Source of the DNA: Ensifer sp. LC163
Lineage (GTDB): Bacteria > Pseudomonadota > Alphaproteobacteria > Rhizobiales > Rhizobiaceae
Assembly: GCF_001695855.1 (NCBI RefSeq)
Contig: NZ_MBSS01000045.1
Span: 186,001 to 250,000 of the forward strand
Direction of reading: 5' to 3'
DNA length: 64,000 nt
A model generated the notes under the pieces. It saw nothing but the letters and a program-made list of their open reading frames with translations, was not told the DNA's origin and ran no database searches. The translations under genes and the position numbers were made by a program. This document shows, in pieces, positions 35,137 to 45,646 of this stretch (the stretch's first letter is position 1; every line of letters begins with the position of its first letter).

Positions 35137-36462
35137 TTACCAGTCTTCCGCAATGGGCTTCGGCCCGTTGCCTAGACGCCGCTCCAGTTGCACGGCCTCG
35201 TTTTCAGTCAGGCGAAGATCGAGACTGACCGTGCCGTCCTCGAGATCTTCGCGACCATCGACGATCGCGTGCTCGTAGACCCAGGGCAGAAGCTGCAACT
35301 GGTCGACGCCAAGAACGACGGTGCATTCGGTCAATACGCCCGACAGGCGACGACCGATCTCAGCCAACAGCACATCGACGCCCTCGCCTGATATCGCCGA
35401 GACCGCCACAGTGTTGGCCGTGCCCGCAGCCTTGTTCGTCAGGGCTTCGCGCGCTTCCGGCTCGAGCCGGTCGATCTTGTTCCAGACTTCGACTAGCCGC
35501 GCCGCCGCTTCCTTCTCGTCGATGCCGAGATCGGCCAGGATGCGCAGAACGTCGCTTGCCTGCGCCTGGTTGTCCGGATCGGAGAGATCGCGCACGTGCA
35601 GGATCAGGTCGGCTTCGAGTACCTCTTCCAGCGTCGCACGGAAGGCGGCAACAAGATGCGTCGGCAGGTCTGAGATGAAGCCGACCGTGTCGGACAGGAT
35701 CACCATGCGGCCATGCGGCAGTTTCAGTCGCCGCAACGTCGGATCGAGCGTCGCAAACAACATGTCCTCCGCCAGCACACCGGCTCCGGTCATTCTGTTG
35801 AACAGCGTCGATTTGCCGGCATTGGTGTAGCCGACAAGTGCCACGATCGGATGCGGAACCTTCTTGCGCTTGGAGCGGTGCAATTGCCGCGTGCGGCGGA
35901 CCTGCTCCAGCTCGCGCTCGAGCTTGACGATGCGATCCTGCAGCAAGCGCCGGTCCGCTTCGATCTGGGTTTCGCCGGGGCCGCCCATGAAGCCGCCACC
36001 GCCGCGCTGACGCTCGAGGTGGGTCCAGCTGCGGACAAGCCGGCCCTTCTGATAGTTGAGATGCGCGAGATCGACCTGCAGCGTGCCTTCCTTGGTGGAA
36101 GCGCGGCGCCCGAAGATTTCAAGGATCAGGCCCGTCCGGTCGATGACCTTGGCGTTCCATTCCTTTTCCAGGTTGCGCTGCTGCACAGGCGTCAGCGGAT
36201 GATCGACGATGACCAGGCCGGCATCCTGTTCGACGAGGATGTGACCGATCTCTTCGATCTTACCTGTGCCCAGAAGCGTTCCCGGCTTTGGCTGCGCCAC
36301 CGAAACGATGGCGCCATGAACGACGTTCAGGTCGATCGCTCGTGCCAGGCCCGTCGCTTCTTCCAGCCGACTTTCGTCGGTGCGGGTGCTCGTTGCAGAG
36401 AGCGTTTCAGCCGCCTGCCTGCCGGTCTTTTTCAGAACCGGCACAATCACGACCGCGCGCAT
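35137..36462 (-). CDS. hflX: GTPase HflX
   Basis: A ribosome-associated GTPase (441 residues from this ATG) involved in rescue or splitting of stalled ribosomes. It has the HflX N-terminal domain, a glycine-rich linker (ERQRGGGGFMGGPGETQIE) and a G domain with G1 GYTNAGKSTLFN, DTVGFI and NKID. The annotated start may be too short: 21 in-frame codons upstream, from an ATT at 36523-36525, read ITKRDSKSSSIIPELETLRD and look coding, while the ATG at 36460-36462 has no ribosome-binding site. Directly downstream of hfq, the common arrangement. Confidence 0.94.
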   Translation of the reverse strand: MRAVVIVPVLKKTGRQAAETLSATSTRTDESRLEEATGLARAIDLNVVHGAIVSVAQPKPGTLLGTGKIEEIGHILVEQDAGLVIVDHPLTPVQQRNLEKEWNAKVIDRTGLILEIFGRRASTKEGTLQVDLAHLNYQKGRLVRSWTHLERQRGGGGFMGGPGETQIEADRRLLQDRIVKLERELEQVRRTRQLHRSKRKKVPHPIVALVGYTNAGKSTLFNRMTGAGVLAEDMLFATLDPTLRRLKLPHGRMVILSDTVGFISDLPTHLVAAFRATLEEVLEADLILHVRDLSDPDNQAQASDVLRILADLGIDEKEAAARLVEVWNKIDRLEPEAREALTNKAAGTANTVAVSAISGEGVDVLLAEIGRRLSGVLTECTVVLGVDQLQLLPWVYEHAIVDGREDLEDGTVSLDLRLTENEAVQLERRLGNGPKPIAEDW

Positions 36463-36540
36463 GTCGTCGCGGAGCGTTTCAAGCTCCGGAATGATCGACG
36501 ACGACTTTGAATCCCGTTTGGTAATGTGCCTAACGTCCCG

Positions 36541-36783
36541 TCAGGATGCGGCTTCTTCGTTCTCGAACATCTGCAGCGGCTGGCCCGGCATGATGGTCGA
36601 GATCGCGTGCTTGTAGACGAGCTGCGAATGACCATCGCGGCGCAACAAGACACAGAAATTGTCAAAAGACGTGACGACGCCCGTCAATTTGACGCCATTG
36701 ATAAGAAAAATTGTCAGAGAAATCTTCTGTTTGCGGACCGTATTGAGAAAAAGATCCTGCAAGTTCTGAGAACGTTCCGCCAT
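36541..36783 (-). CDS. hfq: RNA chaperone Hfq
   Basis: An 80-residue Sm-like hexameric RNA chaperone that matches small RNAs to mRNAs. The Sm1 block ([22 protein letters not shown] region) and Sm2 [10 protein letters not shown] are intact, with the short C-terminal tail typical of rhizobial Hfq. It precedes hflX; the hfq TGA is in the same frame as the hflX upstream extension. A small GC-rich hairpin (36805-36823) lies in the presumed leader. Confidence 0.97.
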
Positions 36784-36893
36784 CGCGCCGATTCTTTCTT
36801 ATTTGCCGGCGTCTCGCGCCGGTGCATTTTGTCTATTTTTTCAATCAGAGGCGTCACAAGTACCCTTCCCCCGACACCTCTTTCAGTTTGGTA

Positions 36894-37757
36894 TCAAATC
36901 AATGTCTTTTCCGCAACGCCGAAAAAGGCTTCGCGAATATTCTGCGCTATGCTTCCCGGATGACCGTTGCCGATCGGTTTGCCGTCGATGGAAACCACCG
37001 GAAAACAGATGCTCGTCGCGGCGGTGATGAAGACCTCGCGCGCCGCGAGCATGTCGTCGACGGAGAATGCTCGTTCTTCGATCCTGATTCCAAGAGGAGC
37101 TGCAACGTCCATCAGGGTCGTGCGGGTGATGCCTCTGAGAATACCGTGATCGGCCGGCCGGGTGCGCAGCACGCCCTCCCGATCGACGATCCAGACATTG
37201 GTCGCCGCTCCCTCCTTCACCGTGCCATCCGGGTCGACGAAGATCGCCTCATGGGCACCCTCTTCCTTGGCCTTCTGGCGCGCAAGCACGTTCGGCAGCA
37301 GGCCGACGGATTTGATGTCAACGCGGTCCCAGCGGTTCTCCGGAACGGTGATCGCCGAGATGCCTTCGGCATTCTTCCTGGCGATCACGACCGCGTCGGT
37401 GCGCTTCGCCGTCACCACGATCGTCGGCACGGTACCTTTTGCCGGAAACACGTGATCGCGCCGCGCGGCACCGCGCGTCACCTGCATATAGAACAGGCCG
37501 TTTCGCACCCGGTTGCGGCGCAGCACCTCGCGAATGACGTGGACCAACGCGGCACGGCTCATCGGCCAATCGATGCGAAGTTCACTTAAGGATCGGCCGA
37601 GGCGGTCGAGATGCCGGGTCAGATCGACGATGAAGCCATGACGGATCTCGCAGACCTCATAGACCCCGTCGGCGAACTGGTAGCCGCGATCTTCGATATG
37701 GATGGCGGCATCGGCATGCGGCACATAGGCGCCGTTGACATAGGCAATTCTCGGCAT
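36894..37757 (-). CDS. dat: D-amino-acid transaminase-like PLP enzyme
   Basis: A 287-residue fold-type IV aminotransferase. The PLP lysine is K149 in DIKSVGLLPNVLA; GYQFADGVYEV and KEGAATNVWIV are the typical phosphate-binding and substrate blocks. D-alanine transaminase is the usual annotation at this locus next to trkA and hfq; branched-chain transaminases and aminodeoxychorismate lyase share the fold, so the substrate is provisional. It lies 14 bases after trkA on the same strand. Confidence 0.87.
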   Translation of the reverse strand: MPRIAYVNGAYVPHADAAIHIEDRGYQFADGVYEVCEIRHGFIVDLTRHLDRLGRSLSELRIDWPMSRAALVHVIREVLRRNRVRNGLFYMQVTRGAARRDHVFPAKGTVPTIVVTAKRTDAVVIARKNAEGISAITVPENRWDRVDIKSVGLLPNVLARQKAKEEGAHEAIFVDPDGTVKEGAATNVWIVDREGVLRTRPADHGILRGITRTTLMDVAAPLGIRIEERAFSVDDMLAAREVFITAATSICFPVVSIDGKPIGNGHPGSIAQNIREAFFGVAEKTLI

Positions 37758-37771
37758 GTGTTTATTTGACC

Positions 37772-39148
37772 TCAGAAGAACTGAATGCTGACGCGGAAAA
37801 GCTGCTCGACATGGCGCACCGCATCGGCGGCAGCAAACAGCACCACGCGGTCCCTGGCCTTGATCTTGGTGTCGCCATGCGGGCGAATGAATGTCTGGTC
37901 ACGGTAGAGTGCGCCGATGCGGATGCCGTCGGGCAGATCCAGCTCGCGCAGCGCCTTGCCGACCAGCGGCGACGTTTCCAACGCCTCTGCTTCGATCACT
38001 TCAGCCATCCCCTTCTGGACGGCATAGACCGAGCGGATGCGCCCCTTGCGCACGTGTTGGAGCACGCGTGAGATCGTTACTGCGCGCGGGTTGATATAGG
38101 CATCCACGCCGGCGGTCCCCGCAAAATCCTGGTAGGACGGCTCGTTGATCAGGACGAGCGTCGATTTAGCGCCGAGGCGTTTTGCCATCATGCTGCCGAG
38201 GATATTGATCTGGTCGTTGTTGGTCAGCGCCACAACCAGGTCGGCATCCTGCACGTCGGCCTGCATCAGGATACGCTGATCCATTGCCGAACCGTTGAGG
38301 ACGACCGTGTTGCTGAGCTTATCGGCCATCATCACGGCACGATCGCGGTCGCTCTCGATCAACTTGACCCGGGTTCTAGGCTGATTTTCCTCGATTGCCT
38401 TGGCGACGAAGTAACCGATATTGCCGCCGCCGAGAATGACGATGCGGCGCGCCTCCTGTTCTTCGTGGCCGAACAGAGCCAGGGTGCGGCGCGCATGGTC
38501 GCGATCGCAGACGACATAGGCGAGATCGCCGGTCTGCAATTGATCCGACGAATGCGGCACGATCAGCTTGCCGTTGCGGAAGATGCCGGTCACGGTTGCC
38601 TGCAGATCGGGAAACAGTTCGCTCAACTGCTGCAGCGGCGTGTCGACCACCGGGCAATCTTCCATACACTCGATCGCCACCATGGCGATACGGTCGTCGG
38701 CAAAGCGCACGACATCCGTCGCGCCGGGGAACGAAATGCGCCGCAGTACCAATCGTCCGACTTCGATCTCGGGCGAAATGGTCACGTCGATCGGGACGTT
38801 CTCGCGGGAGAACAGGTTGGCGTATTCCGGCGCCAGATAGTTCTGCGCGCGAATACGGGCGACCTTGGTCGGCACGCTGAAGATCGCATGCGCCACCTCG
38901 CAGGCGACGATGTTGACTTCGTCGAACAGCGTGACCGCGATCAGCATGTCGGCCTGATCTGCACCGGCCTTCGCCAGCACATCGGGATGTGCGCCATGGC
39001 CGACATAACCGCGCACGTCTAGGCTTTCGGTGATGTTGGCAATCAGCGCTGCCGACGTATCGATGACCGAGACGTCATTGTCTTCCTGAGCCAGCCGTTC
39101 GGCGATGCCATAGCCGACCTGCCCCGCACCGCAAATGATCACCTTCAT
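37772..39148 (-). CDS. trkA: Trk potassium uptake protein TrkA
   Basis: A 458-residue cytoplasmic gating subunit of the Trk potassium transporter. It has two RCK modules, each with an NAD-binding Rossmann motif: CGAGQVGYGIAERL at the N-terminus and LGGGNIGYFVAKAI near residue 235, each followed by a TrkA-C region. Placed between ntrX and dat; the ntr-trkA linkage is classic for rhizobia. No membrane segments. Confidence 0.96.
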   Translation of the reverse strand: MKVIICGAGQVGYGIAERLAQEDNDVSVIDTSAALIANITESLDVRGYVGHGAHPDVLAKAGADQADMLIAVTLFDEVNIVACEVAHAIFSVPTKVARIRAQNYLAPEYANLFSRENVPIDVTISPEIEVGRLVLRRISFPGATDVVRFADDRIAMVAIECMEDCPVVDTPLQQLSELFPDLQATVTGIFRNGKLIVPHSSDQLQTGDLAYVVCDRDHARRTLALFGHEEQEARRIVILGGGNIGYFVAKAIEENQPRTRVKLIESDRDRAVMMADKLSNTVVLNGSAMDQRILMQADVQDADLVVALTNNDQINILGSMMAKRLGAKSTLVLINEPSYQDFAGTAGVDAYINPRAVTISRVLQHVRKGRIRSVYAVQKGMAEVIEAEALETSPLVGKALRELDLPDGIRIGALYRDQTFIRPHGDTKIKARDRVVLFAAADAVRHVEQLFRVSIQFF

Positions 39149-39200
39149 GTCGTTCTTTCACCCAGGAACAGGCGGCCGCTAGCCGGAAGAGGTTTAACGC

Positions 39201-40565
39201 TCAAACGCCCAGCGACTTCAGCTTGCGGTGAAGCGCCGAACGCTCCATGCCAACAAATTCGGCCGTGCGGGAAATGTTGCCGCCGAATCGGTTGATCTGA
39301 GCGATCAGATAGTCGCGCTCGAACATTTCGCGAGCCTCGCGCAGCGGCAGCGTCATGATGTGCTGGTCACCCTGCGCGGAGATCTTCGGCAAGGTGTCGC
39401 CAACTTCGGTCGGCAGCATGTCGGCGGAGATCGGGGTATCCGGACCGTCACTGCGGGCAAGGATCATCAGGCGCTCGATATTGTTGCGGAGCTGGCGAAT
39501 GTTGCCCGGCCAGTCATGGGCCTGTAGCACGGCGAGCGCATCGTCGCCGATCTTGCGCGGCCGGATGCCCGCCTGTTCGCTGACCTGACGCATGAACATG
39601 TCGACAAGAAACGGGATATCCTCGCGGCGCTCGGCCAGCGCCGGCACCCGCACGGGGATGACCGCGAGCCGGTGGAAGAGATCTTCGCGAAAGAGCCCTT
39701 CTGAGATCATGTTTTCGAGGTTGTAGGCCGTCGAGGAGATGATGCGAACATCGACCTTGACGCGCTTGGTACCACCGACCCGCTCGAACTGCTGATCGAC
39801 AAGAACACGTAGGATCTTGTTCTGCGTTTCGCGCGGCATTTCACCGACTTCATCGAGATAGAGGATGCCGCCATGCGCCTCTTCGAGTGCGCCCGTACGA
39901 CGCGGTTGCCCCGGCGTGCCCTCGGTTCCGAAGAGCGCAATCTCCATGCGATCGGGTGTGATCGCTGCGGCATTCAGCGCCACGAACGGGCCGGTCGAGC
40001 GGGTCGACTTGCGGTGGATCATCCGGGCCACCAGCTCCTTGCCGGAACCGGACGGTCCCTGGATCATGATGCGGCTGTTGGTCGGCGCCACCTTTTCGAC
40101 GGTTTGCCGGAGCTGCGAAACGGCAACCGAGGTCCCGATCAGTTCGACCGGATCACCCGATTTCTTCTTCAACTCCGAGACTTCTCGCTTCAGCTTGGAG
40201 TTCTCGAGTGCACGCTCGGCGATCAGGATCAGGCGGTCGGCCTTGAACGGCTTCTCGATGAAATCATAGGCGCCGCGCTTGATGGCGTTGACGGCCGTTT
40301 CGATGTTGCCGTGTCCGGAAATCATCACGACAGGCAGATCGGGATGGCGTCCCTTGATCTCGTCAAGCAGGGCGAGGCCGTCGAGGCGGCTGCCCTGCAT
40401 CCAGATATCGAGAAAAACGAGTCGCGGCACGCGGTCGCTGATCGCCGCAAGCGCACTGTCGCTGTCGAATGCGGTGCGGGTCTCGTGCCCTTCGTCGGAC
40501 AGGATGCCGGAAACGATCTCGCGGATGTCTTCCTCATCGTCCACAACCAGAATGTCAGCGGCCAT
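39201..40565 (-). CDS. ntrX: Response regulator NtrX
   Basis: A 454-residue NtrC-family regulator paired with NtrY. Receiver domain with phosphoacceptor D53 (LVFLDIW), AAA+ domain with Walker A GPSGSGKE, and a C-terminal Fis-type HTH (NISRTAEFVGMERSALHRKL). The sigma-54-contacting GAFTGA loop is absent: the sequence runs ALFGTEGTPGQPRRTGALEEA. This is known for alphaproteobacterial NtrX, which probably acts without sigma-54. Its start overlaps the ntrY stop by 11 bases. Confidence 0.96.
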   Translation of the reverse strand: MAADILVVDDEEDIREIVSGILSDEGHETRTAFDSDSALAAISDRVPRLVFLDIWMQGSRLDGLALLDEIKGRHPDLPVVMISGHGNIETAVNAIKRGAYDFIEKPFKADRLILIAERALENSKLKREVSELKKKSGDPVELIGTSVAVSQLRQTVEKVAPTNSRIMIQGPSGSGKELVARMIHRKSTRSTGPFVALNAAAITPDRMEIALFGTEGTPGQPRRTGALEEAHGGILYLDEVGEMPRETQNKILRVLVDQQFERVGGTKRVKVDVRIISSTAYNLENMISEGLFREDLFHRLAVIPVRVPALAERREDIPFLVDMFMRQVSEQAGIRPRKIGDDALAVLQAHDWPGNIRQLRNNIERLMILARSDGPDTPISADMLPTEVGDTLPKISAQGDQHIMTLPLREAREMFERDYLIAQINRFGGNISRTAEFVGMERSALHRKLKSLGV

Positions 40566-42825
40566 CGCTCGTACCCTTACCCTTCAAAGTGTCTTCGCCC
40601 CCGGCTTCTCCGGCAGGCGGCAGGATCACGCGGATCATTGCTCCGACGCCGCCATCGAAATCGGCCGGTGCGTCGTGCAATTCCAGTTGTCCGCCATGGT
40701 CCTCAATGATCTTCTTGACGATCGCGAGGCCAAGGCCCGTGCCCTTTTCGCGCATCGTCATATACGGTTCTAAAATTCTGTGCCGGTTCTCGGTCGGAAG
40801 GCCCTTGCCGTTGTCGATGACATCGACGACAAACCGGCCGGCAGCTCCATCCCGCTGGGCGCGCACGAGTACTTTCGGCTCGCCCCGGACAGCCTCCGTC
40901 GGCACCGCTTCGATCGACTCGACCGCATTCTTCACTATGTTGCCGAACGCCTGGCCGAGCATGCGGCCATCGAACATGCCTTCGAGCGCCTCGTCGCCGA
41001 AATCGCGAATGAAGCTGATGTGGTTGTTGCCCATTTCGCGCAGGAACACGGCGTCCTTCAGAATGGCGCGCAGATCCGCCTTCTCCTTCGTCGGCTTCGG
41101 CATGCGGGCAAAGGCGGAGAACTCGTCGACCATCCGACCGATATCCTCGACCTGCCTTACGATCGTGTCGGTGCATTGATCGAAGACGATCCTGTCCTCC
41201 TGATCGATCTGCTTGCCGTAGCGACGCTTCAGACGTTCGGCAGAGAGCTGGATCGGCGTCAGTGGGTTCTTGATTTCGTGTGCGATACGGCGCGCGACAT
41301 CGGCCCAGGCGGTCGACCGCTGCGCAATCACGAGGTCGGTGATGTCGTCGATGGTGATGACGTAGGACTCGTTTGCCTCGCCGCCCTCCTCGCGTGTCAC
41401 CTGGACGTTAAGCGTGCGCTCGGTTCCGCCGCGCATGATATTGATCTGCTTGCGGAAGTTGTTGCGGTAGCGGCTTTCCGCCTCGACCAGCACCTCCTCG
41501 ATCTCAGGTGCGACCGCGCGCAGATCGGCGCCGAGCAGGTCCGGCGCGGTCTTTTTCAGAAACTCCTCCGAGGAAGAGTTGGCAATGGTGATCTGCCGGT
41601 CGTGGCCGACGCCGATGACGGCTGCCGTGACACCCGAAAGCACCGCCTCGATGAACCGCCGCCGGTGGTCGACCTCGTCCTTGGCCTCCAGAATCTGCTC
41701 CTGCTGGGTACGGATCTCGGAGACCATCTTGTTGAACGTGCGTGACAGATTGCCGACGTCACCATCGACGGCACGCACCGGCACAACCACGTCGAGATTG
41801 CCGGAGGCAACGCTGTCGGCCGCACCGATCAGCTGCCGGATCGGCCGAACGATACGGTCGGCGACCGCGATCGCCGTCCAGATCGCCGCCAGCAGCACGA
41901 TCAGCGCAAAGCCGATATAGAGAACCCCGAAGGCAATCTGCGTGAAGGCACGCCCAGCCTCCAGCGTCTTGTACTCGGCGGTGTTTTCTTCCATCAGCCG
42001 CAGCGAACGCATCACTTCAGGATCGACGTTGCGGACGGTGTACAGATAGGTGCCGGGAATATCGTCAAGTGGGATCACGGCCCCCACAAGGTTGGTAATA
42101 CCCGGCGGGATCAATGTCGGTTGACCGGAAACCGAGCTTTTCAGCGCGTCCGGCGGGATGGCCGGCAAGGGCTTTTCCGTCGAGATGTTGGCCTGGAGAA
42201 TGGCACTGCCATCCGCCCGGACGAGGAAAGCGCCAAGCATGCCGCGCCCTCTCGCCTGTCGAGTCATCAGTTCGGTAAAGCCGGTCCGGTCGAGGCTGTA
42301 GAGCTGCCGATTGCGCTCGAGGTCATTGGCCATCGACACGGTCTGGCCCTGCAGATAGCTGGCATTTTCCAGCACATAGGCCTGGGCGACACTGATAGAC
42401 GATCGAACGATCGCCTGGGTACGCAGTGAGAACCAGCGGTCAAGGCCGACATCCAACGTTATGCTGGCGAAGATCGCGACCAGAATGGCGGGCGTGATGG
42501 CGACGATCGAAAACAGAGCCACGATGCGCACATGAAGCCGCGCGGCGGCGCGGCCCTTGCGGCGTGCGCGCAGCAATCTGAGAATCTCGCGAACGATGAG
42601 ATAGATCAACCCGACCACGAACAGGCCGTTGATCGCGGCGCAGGCGATGAAGACGTTGCGCTCCAGACGGATCGGCGTCAGTCCAAGCAGAACGAGCAGA
42701 GACAGGGTTGCGCAGACCAGCGCGCCGATCGCCAGCATGAGCCCCGGCAGGGCAAAGGACGCGCGGCGGTCCTGCGCCGCGACTCCGTCATCTGTGCCCA
42801 GCGGCAAGGCCATCGCATCCACCAT
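40555..42825 (-). CDS. ntrY: Sensor histidine kinase NtrY
   Basis: A 756-residue membrane kinase: transmembrane segments near the N-terminus, a periplasmic sensor region, a HAMP domain (DRIVRPIRQLIGAADSV), a PAS domain, a HisKA domain with the phosphoacceptor in [13 protein letters not shown], and a HATPase domain (NIVKNAVES, DNGKGLP, GTGLGLAIVKKI). It acts with NtrX in nitrogen, redox and envelope control. The ATG at 42823-42825 was preferred over a GTG at 42871-42873. Overlaps ntrX by 11 bases. Confidence 0.95.
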   Translation of the reverse strand: MVDAMALPLGTDDGVAAQDRRASFALPGLMLAIGALVCATLSLLVLLGLTPIRLERNVFIACAAINGLFVVGLIYLIVREILRLLRARRKGRAAARLHVRIVALFSIVAITPAILVAIFASITLDVGLDRWFSLRTQAIVRSSISVAQAYVLENASYLQGQTVSMANDLERNRQLYSLDRTGFTELMTRQARGRGMLGAFLVRADGSAILQANISTEKPLPAIPPDALKSSVSGQPTLIPPGITNLVGAVIPLDDIPGTYLYTVRNVDPEVMRSLRLMEENTAEYKTLEAGRAFTQIAFGVLYIGFALIVLLAAIWTAIAVADRIVRPIRQLIGAADSVASGNLDVVVPVRAVDGDVGNLSRTFNKMVSEIRTQQEQILEAKDEVDHRRRFIEAVLSGVTAAVIGVGHDRQITIANSSSEEFLKKTAPDLLGADLRAVAPEIEEVLVEAESRYRNNFRKQINIMRGGTERTLNVQVTREEGGEANESYVITIDDITDLVIAQRSTAWADVARRIAHEIKNPLTPIQLSAERLKRRYGKQIDQEDRIVFDQCTDTIVRQVEDIGRMVDEFSAFARMPKPTKEKADLRAILKDAVFLREMGNNHISFIRDFGDEALEGMFDGRMLGQAFGNIVKNAVESIEAVPTEAVRGEPKVLVRAQRDGAAGRFVVDVIDNGKGLPTENRHRILEPYMTMREKGTGLGLAIVKKIIEDHGGQLELHDAPADFDGGVGAMIRVILPPAGEAGGEDTLKGKGTSDGR

Positions 42826-43037
42826 GTAAAAACATTCCCCCAACCGGCGCCTGTCGACACCGGCAATTCTCACTCACATTCCGGGTCAAGGTGTTGACCG
42901 GACCGTCCGTCGGAGCTGTTGCGCATGGGCCACAGGCCTTAGGGCCGGGCAAGGCAGCGCAACACCGCTCGATTCGGCGGTCATAACACGTTCAAGCAAC
43001 GCATTGTGGCGAAAATGCAACGGTGGGTATGGCCAAG

Positions 43038-44492
43038 TCAAGCCGTGCGCGAGCTGCGATAGACCGACACGCCCAGTTCGCGGATCTTCTTGCGCAGTGT
43101 GTTGCGGTTGAGGCCGAGCAGATCGGCGGCCTTGATCTGGTTTCCGCGCGTCGCCGTCAACGCGGCAAGGATGAGCGGATATTCCATCTCGGCGAGCACA
43201 CGCTCGTAAAGACCGGTCGGAGGAAGCGCATCGCCGAAGCTGGCAAAATATTGCCGCATATTCTCCTCGACCGCCTGCGAGATCGACAGCGAACCGCTGC
43301 GCGCTTGCGTCTTTTCAATGGGGCTGTCGGGGATCTCCGAGCGCAGCTCGTTCTCGATGATTTCCCGCGTGATGACGTCCTGCGGGTAAAGCGCGGTCAG
43401 TCGACGCACGAGGTTTTCAAGCTCGCGCACGTTGCCCGGCCACGGATGCGCCTTCATCAGCTCGAGCGCCTCCTGATCGAAACGCTTGACGTCCAGCCCC
43501 TCTTTTTCCGCCTGCTGAACGAAGTGGCGCACGAGATCGGGAATGTCTTCCGCACGATCGCGCAGCGGCGGCAGGCGCAGCGGCACCACATTCAGCCGGT
43601 AATACAGATCCTCGCGGAACAAACCCTGGTTGATCGACTGTTTCAGGTCCTTGTTGGTTGCCGCGACGATGCGCACGTCGGAGCGGATCGGCGTGCGGCC
43701 GCCGACCGTCGTATACTCGCCCTGCTGCAGCACACGCAGCAGCCGCGTCTGTGCATCCATCGGCATGTCGCCGATTTCGTCGAGGAAGAGCGTGCCGCCT
43801 TCGGCCTGCTCGAAACGGCCGGTCGAGCGGGTCTGAGCGCCGGTGAAGGCCCCCTTTTCGTGGCCGAACAGTTCCGATTCGATCAGATCACGCGGAATGG
43901 CCGCCATGTTGATCGCAACGAAGGGGCCGTTGCGGCGCTTGCCGTAGTCGTGCAGCGCGCGCGCGACCAGCTCCTTGCCCGTACCGGATTCGCCAGTGAT
44001 CATCAGCGTGAGATCGGTCTGCATCAGGCGGGCGAGAACCCGGTAGATTTCCTGCATCGCTGCCGAGCGGCCGACGAGCGGCATGCCATCCTGCGAATCG
44101 TCGTCGATCTTGGACGGGCGGCGCTTCGGTTCGGCCAGCGCCCGGCCGATAATGCCGATCAGCTCCGTCAGATCGAAGGGCTTTGGCAGATAGTCATAGG
44201 CGCCTTTTTCGGAAGCCTTGATTGCCGTCATGAAAGTGTTCTGCGCGCTCATGACAAGCACCGGCAGATCGGGGCGCGCCTTCTTGATGCGCGGCAGCAG
44301 GTCGAAGGCATTCTCGTCGGGCATGACCACGTCGGTGACAACCAGGTCACCATCGCCGGCGGAGATCCAGCGCCAGAGCGTCGCGGCGTTCGACGTGATG
44401 CGAACGTCGTAGCCGGCGCGGCTCAGCGCCTGATTGAGCACGGTGCGAATGGCTGCGTCGTCATCCGCGACGAGGATCGTGGCACCCGTCAT
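43038..44492 (-). CDS. ntrC: Nitrogen regulation response regulator NtrC
   Basis: A 484-residue sigma-54-dependent activator of nitrogen-assimilation genes. Receiver D54 ([10 protein letters not shown]), AAA+ domain with Walker A GESGTGKE and a complete GAFTGA motif ([10 protein letters not shown]), and a C-terminal Fis-type HTH ([20 protein letters not shown]). It overlaps the ntrB stop by 4 bases. The ATG at 44490-44492 starts the receiver domain directly. NtrC activates aap genes in Rhizobium leguminosarum as I recall, so the aap operon here may be a target. Confidence 0.97.
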   Translation of the reverse strand: MTGATILVADDDAAIRTVLNQALSRAGYDVRITSNAATLWRWISAGDGDLVVTDVVMPDENAFDLLPRIKKARPDLPVLVMSAQNTFMTAIKASEKGAYDYLPKPFDLTELIGIIGRALAEPKRRPSKIDDDSQDGMPLVGRSAAMQEIYRVLARLMQTDLTLMITGESGTGKELVARALHDYGKRRNGPFVAINMAAIPRDLIESELFGHEKGAFTGAQTRSTGRFEQAEGGTLFLDEIGDMPMDAQTRLLRVLQQGEYTTVGGRTPIRSDVRIVAATNKDLKQSINQGLFREDLYYRLNVVPLRLPPLRDRAEDIPDLVRHFVQQAEKEGLDVKRFDQEALELMKAHPWPGNVRELENLVRRLTALYPQDVITREIIENELRSEIPDSPIEKTQARSGSLSISQAVEENMRQYFASFGDALPPTGLYERVLAEMEYPLILAALTATRGNQIKAADLLGLNRNTLRKKIRELGVSVYRSSRTA

Positions 44493-45646
44493 GCAATGTT
44501 TCCTTTTGTCATAGGCATGTCGTCTTCGTCCGCCGCCTGCCCCTTGGAGGCCGGCATCAGGACGCGGAAAGTCGTGCGATTCTGCTGGCTGTCGCATTCG
44601 ACGATGCCACCATGCCCGCCGATGATCTTGGCGACGAGTGCCAGCCCGAGACCCGAACCGTTGGTCTTGGTCGTGATGAACGGATCGAACAGGTGCGGCA
44701 GCAGGTCAGAGGGAACGCCCGGGCCGTTGTCGTGCACGCAGAATTCGAGCGGCAGCGAGATCTTCTCGCGGGTGCCTGCGACCGAAAGGCGGATGCCGGG
44801 CCTGTAGGCGGTCGTCAGCATGATCTCGCCTTCCGACCGGTCGCCGATCGCCTCGGCGGCGTTCTTGATGAGATTGAGAAACACCTGCACGAGCTGGTCG
44901 CGGTTGGCAAAGACCGAGGGAAGCGACGGGTCGTAGTTCTCCGTCACCTTGATCCGGCGCGCAAAGCCCGCCTTGGCGATTGCCTTCACATGGTCGAGCA
45001 CCGAGTGAATATTGAGCGGCACACGGTCGACGGGTCTCTCGTCGGAGAATACTTCCATCCGATCGACCAGCGAGACGATCCGGTCGGTCTCGTCGCAGAT
45101 CAGCCGGGTCAGCGCCCGATCTTCGTCATTGACGGAGGTCTCCAGCAATTGCGCGGCACCTCGAATGCCGGAAAGCGGGTTCTTGATCTCATGCGCCAGC
45201 ATCGAAGCGAGACCAGTGACCGAACGCGCAGCCGCCCGATGCGTCAGCTGGCGGTCGATCTTGTCGGCCATCGACCGCTCCTGAAAGACGACCACGACGG
45301 AGCCGGGCTCCGAAAGCACCGGCGCCACATAGAGATCGACCAGCTTGTCGGCCCCCAGCCGCGGCGAGCTGAGATCGACGCGATACTCGTTGACCGGGGC
45401 TTTGCGCTCACGCACCTGCTCGATCAGTGTCAAAAGCGGACTGCCGAACGGAATGAAGGCGCTGATGTCGTGGCGGGCCAGGTGGTTGGCGCTGGCGCCG
45501 AAAAAGGACTCGGCTTCCCAGTTGGCAAAGGCGACGAGACCATTTTGATCGACAAGGATCACCGGATTCTGGATCGCGTTGAGCACCGCCATCGACAGGC
45601 CGTTGGCAGCAGCCAAGGCTTCCGGACTATTGGGCTTCTCGGTCAT
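44489..45646 (-). CDS. ntrB: Nitrogen regulation sensor kinase NtrB
   Basis: A 385-residue cytoplasmic kinase/phosphatase for NtrC that reads nitrogen status through PII. PAS domain (about 15-120), HisKA with the phosphoacceptor His in [19 protein letters not shown], and HATPase ([30 protein letters not shown]). No membrane segment. Its ends overlap dusB and ntrC by 4 bases each, so the three genes are translationally coupled. Confidence 0.97.
   Translation of the reverse strand: MTEKPNSPEALAAANGLSMAVLNAIQNPVILVDQNGLVAFANWEAESFFGASANHLARHDISAFIPFGSPLLTLIEQVRERKAPVNEYRVDLSSPRLGADKLVDLYVAPVLSEPGSVVVVFQERSMADKIDRQLTHRAAARSVTGLASMLAHEIKNPLSGIRGAAQLLETSVNDEDRALTRLICDETDRIVSLVDRMEVFSDERPVDRVPLNIHSVLDHVKAIAKAGFARRIKVTENYDPSLPSVFANRDQLVQVFLNLIKNAAEAIGDRSEGEIMLTTAYRPGIRLSVAGTREKISLPLEFCVHDNGPGVPSDLLPHLFDPFITTKTNGSGLGLALVAKIIGGHGGIVECDSQQNRTTFRVLMPASKGQAADEDDMPMTKGNIA

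Noticed and set aside
43023-44807. 594-codon plus-strand frame opposite ntrC
   Set aside because: Shadow of ntrC; no domains.
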